Part shown: in pieces, positions 25,801-34,557 of the stretch | Position numbering within the stretch: the stretch's first letter is position 1 | Layout of the letters: the number at the start of each line of letters is the position of its first letter | Origin: Ruminococcus sp. | Lineage (GTDB): Bacteria; Bacillota; Clostridia; Oscillospirales; Acutalibacteraceae | Direction: 5' to 3' | Length of the DNA: 48,754 bases | Assembly: GCA_017464765.1 (NCBI GenBank) | Contig: JAFTYK010000027.1 | Span: 1-48,754 of the forward strand | The notes under the pieces: generated by a model | The model's input: only the letters and a program-made list of their open reading frames with translations | Told to the model about the DNA's origin: nothing | Databases searched by the model: none | Translations under genes and position numbers: made by a program

Positions 25801-26200
25801 TTATGTGCTGATTGCCTTCGTTGCGGTTTCACTCATCGTCTCTTCAATTATGATAGGAATTATCACATATATCTCCGTACTCGAGAGAACCAAGGAAATC
25901 GGTATACTTCGAGCAGTCGGCGCATCAAAACGAAACATCTCTCAGGTTTTCAACGCTGAGACATTCATTATAGGACTTTGTTCGGGCGTACTCGGAATAG
26001 CGACAACTTTACTGCTTTTGATACCGGGTAATGCGCTCATACACCATCTGATGGACTCAACTGACATTAACGCTGTTTTGCCGATTGACAACGCTTTGTG
26101 GCTAATTGTTTTAAGCGTAATTCTGACGCTCATCGGCGGACTTATCCCATCTAAGAAAGCCGCTAAAAAGGATCCTGTAACAGCACTTCGCTCAGAATAA
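22838..26200 (+). CDS. Fused ABC transporter, ATPase plus FtsX/MacB-like permease with very large extracellular region
   Basis: This 1120-residue protein joins an ABC ATPase (residues 1-230) to a MacB/LolC-type permease. The ATPase has Walker A GPSGSGKTT (38-46), Q-loop Gln90, signature LSGGQ (142-146), Walker B DILLADEPTG (161-170) and the switch His198. A first membrane helix lies near 263-285. About 690 extracellular residues follow, then three helices in the FtsX-like domain (about 985-1110) with ERTKEIGILRAVGASKRNI, a hallmark of the family. The extracellular part holds eleven nine-residue repeats (627-725) and a Met- and Gln-rich helical stretch (about 850-900). The start codon is TTG with GAAGG upstream. 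Such proteins move lipoproteins or peptides, or relay mechanical force; the substrate is unknown. Confidence 0.9.
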   Translation: MLQIKNISKHYTVGGIVTKALDDVSLNLRDNEFVAILGPSGSGKTTLLNIVGGLDRYDSGDLIINGISTKKYSDRDWDSYRNHTIGFVFQSYNLIPHQTILSNVELALTISGISKKERKNRAKEALLKVGLERHLNKKPNQLSGGQMQRVAIARALVNNPDILLADEPTGALDSDTSVQVMELLKEVAKDRLVVMVTHNPELAEEYATRIVRVKDGVIHDDSNPFIVNEKDTKTPEHKNMGKASMSFKTALSLSFNNLLTKKARTLLTSFAGSIGIIGIALILALSNGVNLYINSLEEDTLSEYPIQISKSEMDMTSMMANNAQILNTQKPQSGEVSEFKSLKSFLAKTNTNDLKSLKKYIEENESVIKNHSNAVEYKYNVTPNIFRLTSNNDFRQINPDKTLSSASASLPQMTAMMLSMGSSHFNAMPEKEDLYINQYDVKTGRWPQNYNECVVVLNPDGSISDLTLYAIGLKDITELDKLLETYAKEGFVEIEKEASTYKYDDFLELEFKLVDPSNLYKYDKEHKVYVNKSDDKEFMIEQIKNGETLKVVGVVQPSENANAAMLMPGIAYPSSLTSHVIEVAQNSEIVKAQKENPETNIFTGKKFTDKNTSLNMDSLFKFDKNALDMTALANGLDMSSMLSGMDMSSMMENLDLSSAMENMDLSSVMGDMDMSEAFENVDMSELFSDVDMSELLEGVDFEEALSSIDIAGIIGSMDFSNIEIPISSEDVKLLFDELLNSYVESLGANASPTFNGFYAYVQSEAGQQIIKERIGDIADLESAYKQMQEQITDVVYGSVCDAFGEAMAPVVEQISVNLTEMLANKLSPVFSQMTEQFIGAIANGIGEQISVAIQQSMGSMMAQMGSQISNGLSSQMQSLMGSIQKALTDAFSTSMDSENLEELMSSMMNPSASTLEEALSTLNYAEFDDPYMLLIYPKDFESKETIVLALDDYNSKMEKSAQSEKVITYTDMVGTLMSSVTTIINTVSYVLIAFVAVSLIVSSIMIGIITYISVLERTKEIGILRAVGASKRNISQVFNAETFIIGLCSGVLGIATTLLLLIPGNALIHHLMDSTDINAVLPIDNALWLIVLSVILTLIGGLIPSKKAAKKDPVTALRSE
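24716..25012 (+). repeat. Eleven tandem nonapeptide (27-bp) repeats inside the ABC transporter
   Basis: Residues 627-725 divide without gaps into eleven units of nine residues with the pattern hD-h-S-x-hh-x-x, such as LDMSSMLSG, MDMSSMMEN, VDMSELFSD and VDMSELLEG. Asp at position 2 is kept in all eleven. The first and last units are the most diverged. The DNA is less conserved than the protein, so the repeats look old and selected. Confidence 0.85.
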
Positions 26201-26216
26201 ACCAAAACTCACTATT

Positions 26217-26252
26217 AAAAGGGTGACACCAAACGGTGCCGCCCTTTTTTCT
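26217..26252 (+). terminator. Terminator after the ABC transporter
   Basis: AAAAGGGTGACACC pairs, with two mismatches, to GGTGCCGCCCTTTT around an AAAC loop and is followed by Ts. Confidence 0.85.
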
Positions 26253-26410
26253 TCTTTTTCTATGTTTATTATCACCAAATAACAAGGTGTATTTTCAGCT
26301 ATTAATATAATTGTATTTTAGTAGGATAAACTGTAAAATTAGAGTAAAATTGTTACCTGTTTTTTCATAAATTGTGCAACCAAAACTTAAAGGTGCAGGG
26401 TATTACATAT

Positions 26411-26443
26411 AAAGGAGTTTCTATGAAAGGATTGATTTTATGA
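26411..26443 (+). promoter_or_regulatory. Double ribosome site with a six-codon mini-ORF overlapping the first dockerin gene
   Basis: AAAGGAG (26411-26417) is well placed for an ATG at 26423 that encodes only MKGLIL and stops in TGA at 26441-26443. Its stop overlaps the main start codon (ATG at 26440) as ATGA. The main gene also has its own AAAGGA (26426-26431) inside the mini-ORF. This could couple translation or be coincidental. Confidence 0.35.
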
Positions 26444-28860
26444 AAAAGCTTCTTAGCATTCTACTTTCTGTACTCTTAGTTATAGGTTGTATTTCTGTTA
26501 TACCTTTTTCGGCTGCAACACAGTCATCGCTTAAACAAGCGATAGAAAAATATGAGAACGAAAGCGGCGAAAAGGTAGAAACAAATCGATACTACTTCCT
26601 TATGCCTGATGGTTCAAACGGAACTCTGGGTAAAGACAGCGATTGGTATTTCGAAGGTGAATTTGCTCCATCATGGTACAACGATAATGCTACTACTGCT
26701 GGTATTTACTGGTGGAACACAGGAAAATTCGACCCTGAATATTGGCCCGGATACGAGATAACAAAAGCGGACTCTGACAGTGTTTATTACGCTGATATTC
26801 CTAACTTTGTAGATACAATTATTTTCAATAATTACTTAGACGGTGGAATGGATACTGAAAGCCAAAAGTTTTACGATGCACGCCAGACAGATAACCTCCC
26901 ACTCCATGGATATGAAGTCGGCGATTCTGAGACCTACCCCTACGGTTTGCCCAACTTTGAAGATATGATTTTTGTTATAGATCCTGATATATTCGTCTAT
27001 GGTGATATCAACTCTCAAACTTCAAGAGTATGGGGCGGTGAATGGTACTACTATTACGGTAATGGTTGCTACGGAACAGTAATAAACGGAAATGAAACTG
27101 ACTGTATCCGTGATGACCACGACCACGAAAACCTCTTCATAAACTTCGACCCTTCAAACGCAGATTGGGGAGATTTTGAAAAGCTCTACTGCATAATAAA
27201 ACCGTACGCAGGCTCCGCCTACTATCCTGAAAAGTCCGTCCCTGCGCTTTGCACGGATTATGACTTAGACGGTGTTTACACCTACGATTTAAACAAATCC
27301 AAGATTAACCTTATTAAACACAACATTTACAAGGTTTACTTTGTGACAGATACAGGAAAACGCACCTTTGAGCTGACAATGCAGACCAATAACATAAAAG
27401 ATACGATTTATGCTACGGGCGAAAATCACTCTGAATTCAAACGAGCTTTGATAAAATGGAGACACGAAACCGCGCTTTCTATCCCGTCCTTACAAGAAGC
27501 GGTTAGAAAATACGAAAAAGAGCATAACACAAAGCTTGAGACCTACCGCAACTACTTCTACATTCCTGACGGTAGCCAAAAGTTTGTTGACCAAAACGGC
27601 GAAGTCCTCCCAAACTGGTTCAACGAACATTATTCAAATATTTGTATCTCCTACAACAAGGATATGTGCAGTAATGCTCCATACCCAAATCAATATCCGG
27701 GATTCACTATTGAACAATCCTTTACAAAGAACGTTTATTACGCTGATATTCCAAAAGGTGTCAGCAGCTACTGGATTAACAATGCTGTAGTAAGTAGCGA
27801 GGTTCCTGTGTACAGCAGTTGTATTTCCTTCACCTTAGGTCCTGAATTTAATGAATACTATGGCGAGGGACTTACTGACTGCGATAATATGATTTATGTC
27901 TTCGACGATATGGACAGAGCATCAATGACAACTACGGCGATGTGCAGTGGTAAGTGGTATTACCACTTAGGTGGAACGTGCTACTCTGATAAAATTAACG
28001 GAAAATGCTTAAACAAAGACCACAAACACCAGTCTGTGAAAGAAGCAGTCGAAGAATACGAAGAAAAAACAGGCGAAAAAATAGAAACTAACCGCTACTA
28101 CTTCCTTATGCCAAACGGCAAAAATGGAGAAAAAAGCGACGATTACTCTACTGACGAAAACGGCAACTATACAGGAAATTACGGAAAATATGCCCAGTCG
28201 TGGCACAATGAATACTCAGACGATGTTGCTATCTACTGGTGGGACAATGACACAATCAATCCCGAGTTTTTCCCAGGCTACTTGGTAGAAAAAGGTGACA
28301 GTGACAGCATATTTTATGCCGATGTTCCAAAAAATGTAAGAACAATAATCTGGAGCAACAACATCACCCATTCATCAATCGATGACCCTAAAGCTCTCAA
28401 GATAAAACAAACTATTAACATTCCTAGTGAGTATTACGATGCAGGCGAATCACCAAACTACCCAAGTGGCGTAGAAAGCTTCAACGAAATGATTTTCGTT
28501 GTAGACCCTGATGTAATTTCAATCAATGATTGGTCATTTTATAAAGAATCTCCGTTTTCAGGAGAATGGTATTATTACTATGGTGACGGATGCTATGGTT
28601 TTGTTAAGGGAGGAGACACTAAATACTGTGTCAGAGATGACCATTATGATGACAAAGGAAACCATGTTGAAGACATCTTAGGCGATGTTGACAAAGACGG
28701 CACACTCTCCATTATGGACGCAACCGAAATTCAGATGGTACTCGCACAGCTTAAAGAGTGGGCTTATGAAAAGACTGAAAGTTTGGCTGACTTTGACGAA
28801 GACGGCGAAGTTTCAGTTTTAGATGCTACAGCTATTCAGCTAAGGCTCGCACAGCTATAA
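26440..28860 (+). CDS. Secreted dockerin protein with three ~200-residue repeat modules
   Basis: This 806-residue protein begins with a Sec signal peptide (residues 1-26). Module A (30-227), a starch-binding-like domain (230-340), module B (349-527), module C (531-737) and a type I dockerin (746-806) follow. The modules share YYFLMPNG, YWWD, PGY, YYADIP, IIFNN and GEWYYYYGDGCYG. The PGY...YADIP...IIFNN stretch resembles CBM26-type starch-binding modules. Module B is the most diverged. The dockerin has two calcium repeats, GDVDKDGTLSIMDATEIQ and ADFDEDGEVSVLDATAIQ, which should bind a cohesin on a scaffold. No enzyme domain is recognisable, so adhesion or substrate targeting in an amylosome-like complex is inferred. 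Confidence 0.85.
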   Translation: MKKLLSILLSVLLVIGCISVIPFSAATQSSLKQAIEKYENESGEKVETNRYYFLMPDGSNGTLGKDSDWYFEGEFAPSWYNDNATTAGIYWWNTGKFDPEYWPGYEITKADSDSVYYADIPNFVDTIIFNNYLDGGMDTESQKFYDARQTDNLPLHGYEVGDSETYPYGLPNFEDMIFVIDPDIFVYGDINSQTSRVWGGEWYYYYGNGCYGTVINGNETDCIRDDHDHENLFINFDPSNADWGDFEKLYCIIKPYAGSAYYPEKSVPALCTDYDLDGVYTYDLNKSKINLIKHNIYKVYFVTDTGKRTFELTMQTNNIKDTIYATGENHSEFKRALIKWRHETALSIPSLQEAVRKYEKEHNTKLETYRNYFYIPDGSQKFVDQNGEVLPNWFNEHYSNICISYNKDMCSNAPYPNQYPGFTIEQSFTKNVYYADIPKGVSSYWINNAVVSSEVPVYSSCISFTLGPEFNEYYGEGLTDCDNMIYVFDDMDRASMTTTAMCSGKWYYHLGGTCYSDKINGKCLNKDHKHQSVKEAVEEYEEKTGEKIETNRYYFLMPNGKNGEKSDDYSTDENGNYTGNYGKYAQSWHNEYSDDVAIYWWDNDTINPEFFPGYLVEKGDSDSIFYADVPKNVRTIIWSNNITHSSIDDPKALKIKQTINIPSEYYDAGESPNYPSGVESFNEMIFVVDPDVISINDWSFYKESPFSGEWYYYYGDGCYGFVKGGDTKYCVRDDHYDDKGNHVEDILGDVDKDGTLSIMDATEIQMVLAQLKEWAYEKTESLADFDEDGEVSVLDATAIQLRLAQL

Positions 28861-28901
28861 AAAATATTTTTAGCAACAATTAATTTAATTTGGAGGATAT
28901 T

Positions 28902-30146
28902 ATGAAAAAACTACTGAGCATTTTACTGTGTGTTTTATTACTTCTTTCAAGTATTTCTGTTTTTGTAACTTCTGCCTATAGCGTTGATATGTCAGTGAAA
29001 GAGGCTGTTGAGCAGTATGAAAAAGAAACAGGCGAAAAGGTAGAAACAAAACGCTACTATTTCCTTATGCCAAACGGCAAAAACGGATTTCGTGGAAGCA
29101 AGGATTGGTTTTTTGCAAACGAGTTTCTGCCATCGTGGTACAACGAAAACGCTGACCACGCAGGCGTTTACTGGTGGGACACAGGCACTTCTCTCGACTG
29201 TAACAACTGGCCGGGCTACGCGATGACAGAGAGCGACTCTGACAGCGTTTTTTACGCCGATATTCCCGATTTTGTAGAGTGTGTTGTTTTCAACAACCAT
29301 TTTGACGGCGGTATGGATACTGAAGCTCCACAGTACAATGACGCACATGAGGTTAAACAGACATACCTTTTGGGATATGAGAAAGGCGAGTCCGATTTAT
29401 ATCCTGAAGGTATAGAGAGCTTTGATAATATGATTTTTGTCATTGACCCTGATATTTATCTCTTAGGCGACATAAGTTATATAGGAAAAGCCCTTTGGGG
29501 TGAGTGGTATTACTACTATGGAGATGGTTGCTTTGGCACTGTAAAGGACGGCAATGTGGACGATTGTATCCGTGACGACCACGACCACAGTGGCTATTAC
29601 GAAAAGTTTTTAGAATATATGAAATTATCTAAAGATGACAAGCATATGTACAGCGGACCGCTGTACTCTCACTACGAAGAAAACGAAAGTACCCCAGCGT
29701 GGTCTTTAGTATATGGTAGAAGAGGTAAACCTGTATCAGATTACACAGTGTACGGTGTGTTTGATGACTACATTCTGTACGGTACCGAAAGCTATCCGTC
29801 AGACTTCTCGTATCACGTATATATAGAAAGTGAGCAGAAATTCTACTCTATCGAAGACGCGTGGAAAAAAGACCTCTGCGGTAAAGAGGAAATCTTCACA
29901 AAGCATCTCTTACCTAAACTTGAAGCTAACCTGATTGGCGATGCTTACTTTGACAATGATATAAATATTCTAGATGCAACATGCATCCAGCAAATGGAAG
30001 CCGGTATCAATGTCAATGATGACTTCATTACAGAAACGCACGTTTACGGCGACAAAATAACATGTACAAACGACTTTGACCACGACGGCGTGCGCTCAGT
30101 AATGGACGCTACTGCTATTCAGCAAAAACTTGCAGGACTTAGATAA
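28902..30146 (+). CDS. Secreted dockerin protein with one repeat module and a unique middle domain
   Basis: This 414-residue protein has a signal peptide (1-25) and one repeat module (30-228) very close to module A of the preceding gene. A middle segment (about 230-340) resembles nothing I can name and is rich in Tyr, Ser and acidic residues. A dockerin (345-414) ends the protein. The first calcium loop, GDAYFDNDINILD, has Tyr where the third ligand Asp is expected, while the second, NDFDHDGVRSVMD, looks intact. The ATG at 28902 has GGAGG eight bases upstream. The gap to the preceding gene is 41 bases, so the three dockerin genes are probably cotranscribed. Confidence 0.82.
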   Translation: MKKLLSILLCVLLLLSSISVFVTSAYSVDMSVKEAVEQYEKETGEKVETKRYYFLMPNGKNGFRGSKDWFFANEFLPSWYNENADHAGVYWWDTGTSLDCNNWPGYAMTESDSDSVFYADIPDFVECVVFNNHFDGGMDTEAPQYNDAHEVKQTYLLGYEKGESDLYPEGIESFDNMIFVIDPDIYLLGDISYIGKALWGEWYYYYGDGCFGTVKDGNVDDCIRDDHDHSGYYEKFLEYMKLSKDDKHMYSGPLYSHYEENESTPAWSLVYGRRGKPVSDYTVYGVFDDYILYGTESYPSDFSYHVYIESEQKFYSIEDAWKKDLCGKEEIFTKHLLPKLEANLIGDAYFDNDINILDATCIQQMEAGINVNDDFITETHVYGDKITCTNDFDHDGVRSVMDATAIQQKLAGLR

Positions 30147-30192
30147 ATCTATGTACAACATAACACCATTTTATAATGTAAGAGGTGATATT

Positions 30193-32016
30193 ATGAAAAA
30201 AGTAATCAGTATGATACTGGCTGTGATTATGATTGCATCAGTCTTTTCCATAACCGCTACTGCCACTTCACAGGATACAAGCTTCAACACAGAAGAGTCT
30301 TCTCTCATATACTTCGACGCAAACACAGTGGGCTGGAAAAATTACAAAAAAATCTTCTGCTGCATCAGAAGAACAAACGGACATCTCATTTATCCAGAAC
30401 ACTCCGAAGAGTCGCTGTGTACTGACACTGATGGCGATGGTATATGGTCTTATGATATGTCTGACCTGTTACACTTATTCGACACCTACACCTCGCTTGT
30501 AATCCGCTTTTATACCGAAAACGGGAATTCCACAAGTACTCTCAATATGCAAAAATCCGACATTGGCGACATCGTATTCAGCACCAGTATGCAAACAAGC
30601 GGTACTCCTATCATCAGATGGCTCAAGGACAAGTCTGTAAAAGATGCTGTGAATATGTACGAGTCGAAGTACGATGTAAAGCTTGAAACAAATCGCTACT
30701 ACTTCCTTATGCCAAACGGCGAAAACGGTCAGAAAGGCGACGACCCTCAGTCTACTGCATACGGAAAGTTCGCAGAAAGCTGGTGCAATGAATATTCCGA
30801 AGGACCTGCCGTATTCTGGTGGGACAGCGGAGAATACGACCCTCCTGTTTACCCGGGATATAACTTACAGCACTTATCCGGCGGTGTATACTACGCAGAC
30901 ATTCCTAAAGAAGTAAAGCAGATTATATTTAGCAACGATATTGAGGTTTCTTTCGATGCAGTGTATGACCCGATGGTCAATTTTGTACGAGAAACAATAG
31001 CTATCGATACTGAAAATAAAAACGAAATGATATACATCATTGACCCTGACAAAGTTCAGCTCAATGACATTACTGAAAAGCAAATTTACGACGGCGACTG
31101 GTACCATTACTACGGATACGGTTGCTACGGCACAGAAAAAAACGGCGACTCTTCAGACTGTATCCGTGATGACCACCATCACGGAGAGCCAATCTGTAGC
31201 GACATTTCAGCAAAAGATGCCCTCTCTCAGTACGAATCACAGACAGGCGAAAAAGTATCTACATATAGATACTACTTTATGATGCCAAATGGTGAAAACG
31301 GCGACAGAAGTGATGACCCTTACGGATATTCCAGCGAGTTTGTTCCATCATGGTACAATGAATACACAGACGCCCCTGCTATATACTGGTGGGACACAAA
31401 CCTGTATAACCCCGAAGAATTTCCCGGTTACACTATGGAAAAGGGAGACACTGCTGACGTGTTCTTTGCAGATGTACCTGTGGAAGTCACAACCATTATT
31501 TTCAACAACAACGTTGTGTTCCCTACCTACGATATTATGCTAGGATTGGAATACGACCGCCAGAGCATCAATATCCCGAGCGAATACTACGACCCGGGCG
31601 AGTCGCCTAACTACCCTGAGGGTACTGAATCATTCGATAATATGATTTTCGTTTTAGACCCTGACATAATCTCTATCGGCGAACTAGGACTGAAGCAAAC
31701 GTATGCCGGAGAATGGTATTACTACTACGGTGATAATTGCTACGGTCTAGTGAAAGACGGTGACGAAAGCAACTGCTTACATCCGTCACATTTCGACGAA
31801 GATGGTAACCATATCGACTTTAATATCTTAGGAGATACTGACCGTGACGGAGTTGTTTCTGTAATGGATGCTACTGAAATCCAGATGGTACTCGCGCAAC
31901 TTAAAGCTTGGGCTGACGAAAAAGCTGAAGTCTTAGCTGACTTTGACGATGACAGCGAAGTTTCAGTTCTAGACGCTACAGCTATTCAGCTAAAACTGGC
32001 ACAGCTTTCTTATTAA
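30193..32016 (+). CDS. Secreted dockerin protein with starch-binding-like domain and two repeat modules
   Basis: This 607-residue protein has a signal peptide (1-26). An N-terminal domain (37-135) is related to residues 230-340 of the first dockerin protein (both have FD.N...W...K.hC.I....YP...S...CTD.D.DG). Two repeat modules (148-327 and 338-530) and a dockerin (545-605) follow. The dockerin is nearly identical to that of the first gene, with GDTDRDGVVSVMDATEIQMV and ADFDDDSEVSVLDATAIQ. No catalytic domain is seen. AGAGGTG precedes the ATG at 30193; a longer frame from 30130 overlaps the upstream gene and lacks a signal peptide at its start. It closes the three-gene set and is followed by a strong terminator. 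Confidence 0.85.
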   Translation: MKKVISMILAVIMIASVFSITATATSQDTSFNTEESSLIYFDANTVGWKNYKKIFCCIRRTNGHLIYPEHSEESLCTDTDGDGIWSYDMSDLLHLFDTYTSLVIRFYTENGNSTSTLNMQKSDIGDIVFSTSMQTSGTPIIRWLKDKSVKDAVNMYESKYDVKLETNRYYFLMPNGENGQKGDDPQSTAYGKFAESWCNEYSEGPAVFWWDSGEYDPPVYPGYNLQHLSGGVYYADIPKEVKQIIFSNDIEVSFDAVYDPMVNFVRETIAIDTENKNEMIYIIDPDKVQLNDITEKQIYDGDWYHYYGYGCYGTEKNGDSSDCIRDDHHHGEPICSDISAKDALSQYESQTGEKVSTYRYYFMMPNGENGDRSDDPYGYSSEFVPSWYNEYTDAPAIYWWDTNLYNPEEFPGYTMEKGDTADVFFADVPVEVTTIIFNNNVVFPTYDIMLGLEYDRQSINIPSEYYDPGESPNYPEGTESFDNMIFVLDPDIISIGELGLKQTYAGEWYYYYGDNCYGLVKDGDESNCLHPSHFDEDGNHIDFNILGDTDRDGVVSVMDATEIQMVLAQLKAWADEKAEVLADFDDDSEVSVLDATAIQLKLAQLSY

Positions 32017-32035
32017 AACAAAAAAGCATACAAAA

Positions 32036-32066
32036 AAAGGGCAACCAGAACGGTTGCCCTTAACTT
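32036..32066. terminator. Terminator between the dockerin genes and ftsZ
   Basis: AAGGGCAACC (32037-32046) and GGTTGCCCTT (32052-32061) pair perfectly. A run of As before and T-rich sequence after allow use by both convergent units. Confidence 0.88.
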
Positions 32067-32088
32067 TTGCAATAACTTATTGTTTATC

Positions 32089-33171
32089 TTAGCTGTTGAA
32101 AATAGACATAATATCGTAGAAAGAATCGTCCTCGTCAGAAGAATCAACCTCTACCTTTGGAGCGTCAGCTTTCTCAGGTGTTGAGCTTGGGAAAGCCTTT
32201 GAGTTATCGTTGTTTGAGCCACAGCCTGCAGCGATAACAGTAACGCTGATTTCGTCCTTCATATCCTCGTTGATAACAGCACCCCAGATGATGTTTGCTG
32301 ACTCACTAGCTTTCTGTGAAATCATAGTTGAAGCAGCGTCGATATCCTCGAGTGTGATGTCAGGAGAAGCTGTGATGTTGATGATAACGCTCTCAGCACC
32401 GTCGATAGATGTTTCGAGAAGTGCGCTGGATATAGCCATCTCAGCAGCAACAGCAGCCTTGTCCTTACCTGTAGCCTTACCGATACCCATGTGAGCGTAG
32501 CCTGCGTCTTTCATAACAGCAGTAACGTCAGCGAAGTCAAGGTTAACAAGACCAGGAACAACGATGAGGTCAGAAATACTCTGAACACCCTGTCTAAGCA
32601 CATCGTCAGCGATAGTGAACGCATTCTGGAGTGTGATAGACTGGTCAGAAACGTACTTAAGTCTTTCGTTAGGAACGATAATTAAAGAGTCTACGCAAGC
32701 AGCAAGCTCAGCAATACCCTGCTCAGCCTGAGCCATACGCTTTTTACCCTCGAATGCAAATGGCTTTGTAACAACAGCTACAGTGATGATACCCATATCC
32801 TTAGCGATTTTAGCAACTATTGGAGCAGCACCTGTACCTGTACCACCGCCCATACCGGCAGTAACGAATACCATATCTGTGTCTTTGAGTAAAGCTGCGA
32901 TTTCTTCTCTGTTTTCTTCAGCAGCAGCCTGTCCAACCTCAGGTTTAGAGCCAGCGCCCTTACCACGAGTGGATTTCTCGCCAATCTGAACCTTCTGGTC
33001 AGCCTGTGAGAATCTAAGAACATGCTCGTCTGTGTTAACAGCGATGAACTCAACATTCTTAACGTCCATTTTAATCATACGGTTAACAGCGTTTCCGCCG
33101 CCACCGCCGACACCGATTACCTTAATAACAGGTAAATAATCAATCATTTCCTTCTCTAACTCAAAAGCCAT
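32089..33171 (-). CDS. ftsZ: Cell division protein FtsZ
   Basis: This 360-residue tubulin homologue polymerises with GTP into the division ring. The GTP-binding GGGTGTG is at residues 108-114, the N-terminal [13 protein letters not shown] block at 20-32, and the synergy-loop region with NLDFADV further on. After about residue 315 a short acidic linker leads to the C-terminal peptide [13 protein letters not shown], which differs from the usual DIPAFLR-type tail but is in the right place. It has a GGGAGGA site. No ftsA lies beside it. A 139-base gap with a likely promoter separates it from ftsQ. Confidence 0.97.
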   Translation of the reverse strand: MAFELEKEMIDYLPVIKVIGVGGGGGNAVNRMIKMDVKNVEFIAVNTDEHVLRFSQADQKVQIGEKSTRGKGAGSKPEVGQAAAEENREEIAALLKDTDMVFVTAGMGGGTGTGAAPIVAKIAKDMGIITVAVVTKPFAFEGKKRMAQAEQGIAELAACVDSLIIVPNERLKYVSDQSITLQNAFTIADDVLRQGVQSISDLIVVPGLVNLDFADVTAVMKDAGYAHMGIGKATGKDKAAVAAEMAISSALLETSIDGAESVIINITASPDITLEDIDAASTMISQKASESANIIWGAVINEDMKDEISVTVIAAGCGSNNDNSKAFPSSTPEKADAPKVEVDSSDEDDSFYDIMSIFNS

Positions 33172-33221
33172 ATTAAAATCCTCCCTAAACGGAATTTTTA
33201 CAAAAATAAAACCACATACTT

Positions 33222-33236
33222 AGAGTATTATACTCT
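33222..33236 (-). promoter_or_regulatory. Possible ftsZ promoter embedded in a palindrome
   Basis: AGAGTATTATACTCT is a 15-base palindrome. On the minus strand it contains TATAAT, about 55 bases before the ftsZ start. The -35 is weak (TGTTAA-like at 17 bases). A repressor dimer could bind the palindrome. Confidence 0.4.
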
Positions 33237-33310
33237 ACTACCTTATAACTTAACACAAAACTAAGATAAATTCAATATTTTTTTGAAATATTCGAAAAAT
33301 TTTAACATTA

Positions 33311-34525
33311 TCACAAATACCAGTCGTCTTGTGACAGGGTTTCCTCCTCTGTTGACTCTTCTTCCTGCGTTTCAATAATCTCGCCTGTGATATCATCGTA
33401 GCCGTCGTAATCTTCGTCAACATAGTCACTGCCGTTTATTGCGTCATCTTTATCAATCGGCTGTGTCGGTTCTACCTGAGCGTCAATCAGCGACTGCTCT
33501 CTAAAATACGATTTCTTCGTAGTATTGCAGGTAGACACATCAAGCTCACCTTCGGTTGTATTCGAGCCGTTAAGGTCGAGTTTTTCCGTGATGATAGTCA
33601 TAGCTGTTCTGACTTTATAGCTCAAATCCTCAGGAAGTCCGAGTTTAACTTTGATTCTATCGTCATAAGTAAAACTTAAGTTACCCGAATCGGTAGCATC
33701 AATTTCAGTGATACCCTTGTAGCCGTTATCGACAAAAACAGTAACTATCTCGTTGATAATCTTCAACGTATTTTCATCGGAAAATTCGACATAATCACCC
33801 ACAGTCACAGTGCTTACCTCTGGTCCTAAAAACAGTGGTATATCATAACCGTCAATCGAGTCGGCCTGCTCTAGTATTCTGCCCTTAGACGAAGCGATGA
33901 GATACTGCGAATCGGTAACTCTTACTACATACGCAGGCACCGCCTCGGTTATGTCGATGGTGATTGTATCAGGAATAGAAAAAGACACATCTGCTTCTTC
34001 AATATACGGATATTCTTTTATAAGTCTTTTTGAGGCAGACTTCTTGTTTGCTAAGAAAATATTCTCGCTCTTTGAAATACCGCATGTGGAAATAATCTCT
34101 GATTCGCTGTATCTTGTGTTACCTGTAACCTCGTAGTTTTGGGTCTTAAACAAAACAGTGAGCGACAAAACAACGCAAATTATAAGAACCACTGCAACAA
34201 TCACACAGCCTGTGATAATATTACGGATTCTACGCATAAGCGGGGAAACAGGCTTTCTCGCTTTGGCTTTTCTCGCCTTTTTCTTAGCAGATTTTTCCTG
34301 CTGTTTTACATTTTGTCTTTCCCTTTTTCTCTCGACTCTTTCGTCAACAAAAAAGTCGTCCGAGCCTTTGGAAAACTCATATAAAAGGTCGTCAGCCTTA
34401 TCATTCTTACGGGACCTGCGCGAAAATACCGATGAAAAACTGTCGCCGATTTTATCCATAATATCAGGTTTATCGAAAGAATCGTAACTGTCACGATAAT
34501 CATCACTAAAACCGTTTTTTCTCAC
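33311..34525 (-). CDS. ftsQ: Cell division protein FtsQ/DivIB
   Basis: This 404-residue bitopic membrane protein has a long charged cytoplasmic domain (1-97; Lys/Arg-rich near 65-95), one membrane helix (about 99-128), a POTRA domain opening with YEVTGNTRYSESEI and a beta domain ending near 300. An acidic disordered tail follows. DivIB stabilises the FtsL-FtsI complex at the septum. The start is GTG with AAAGGAGGG upstream. It follows murA by 32 bases. Confidence 0.88.
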   Translation of the reverse strand: MRKNGFSDDYRDSYDSFDKPDIMDKIGDSFSSVFSRRSRKNDKADDLLYEFSKGSDDFFVDERVERKRERQNVKQQEKSAKKKARKAKARKPVSPLMRRIRNIITGCVIVAVVLIICVVLSLTVLFKTQNYEVTGNTRYSESEIISTCGISKSENIFLANKKSASKRLIKEYPYIEEADVSFSIPDTITIDITEAVPAYVVRVTDSQYLIASSKGRILEQADSIDGYDIPLFLGPEVSTVTVGDYVEFSDENTLKIINEIVTVFVDNGYKGITEIDATDSGNLSFTYDDRIKVKLGLPEDLSYKVRTAMTIITEKLDLNGSNTTEGELDVSTCNTTKKSYFREQSLIDAQVEPTQPIDKDDAINGSDYVDEDYDGYDDITGEIIETQEEESTEEETLSQDDWYL

Positions 34526-34557
34526 GCAAATCCCTCCTTTAACTTTCCTTAATTTAA

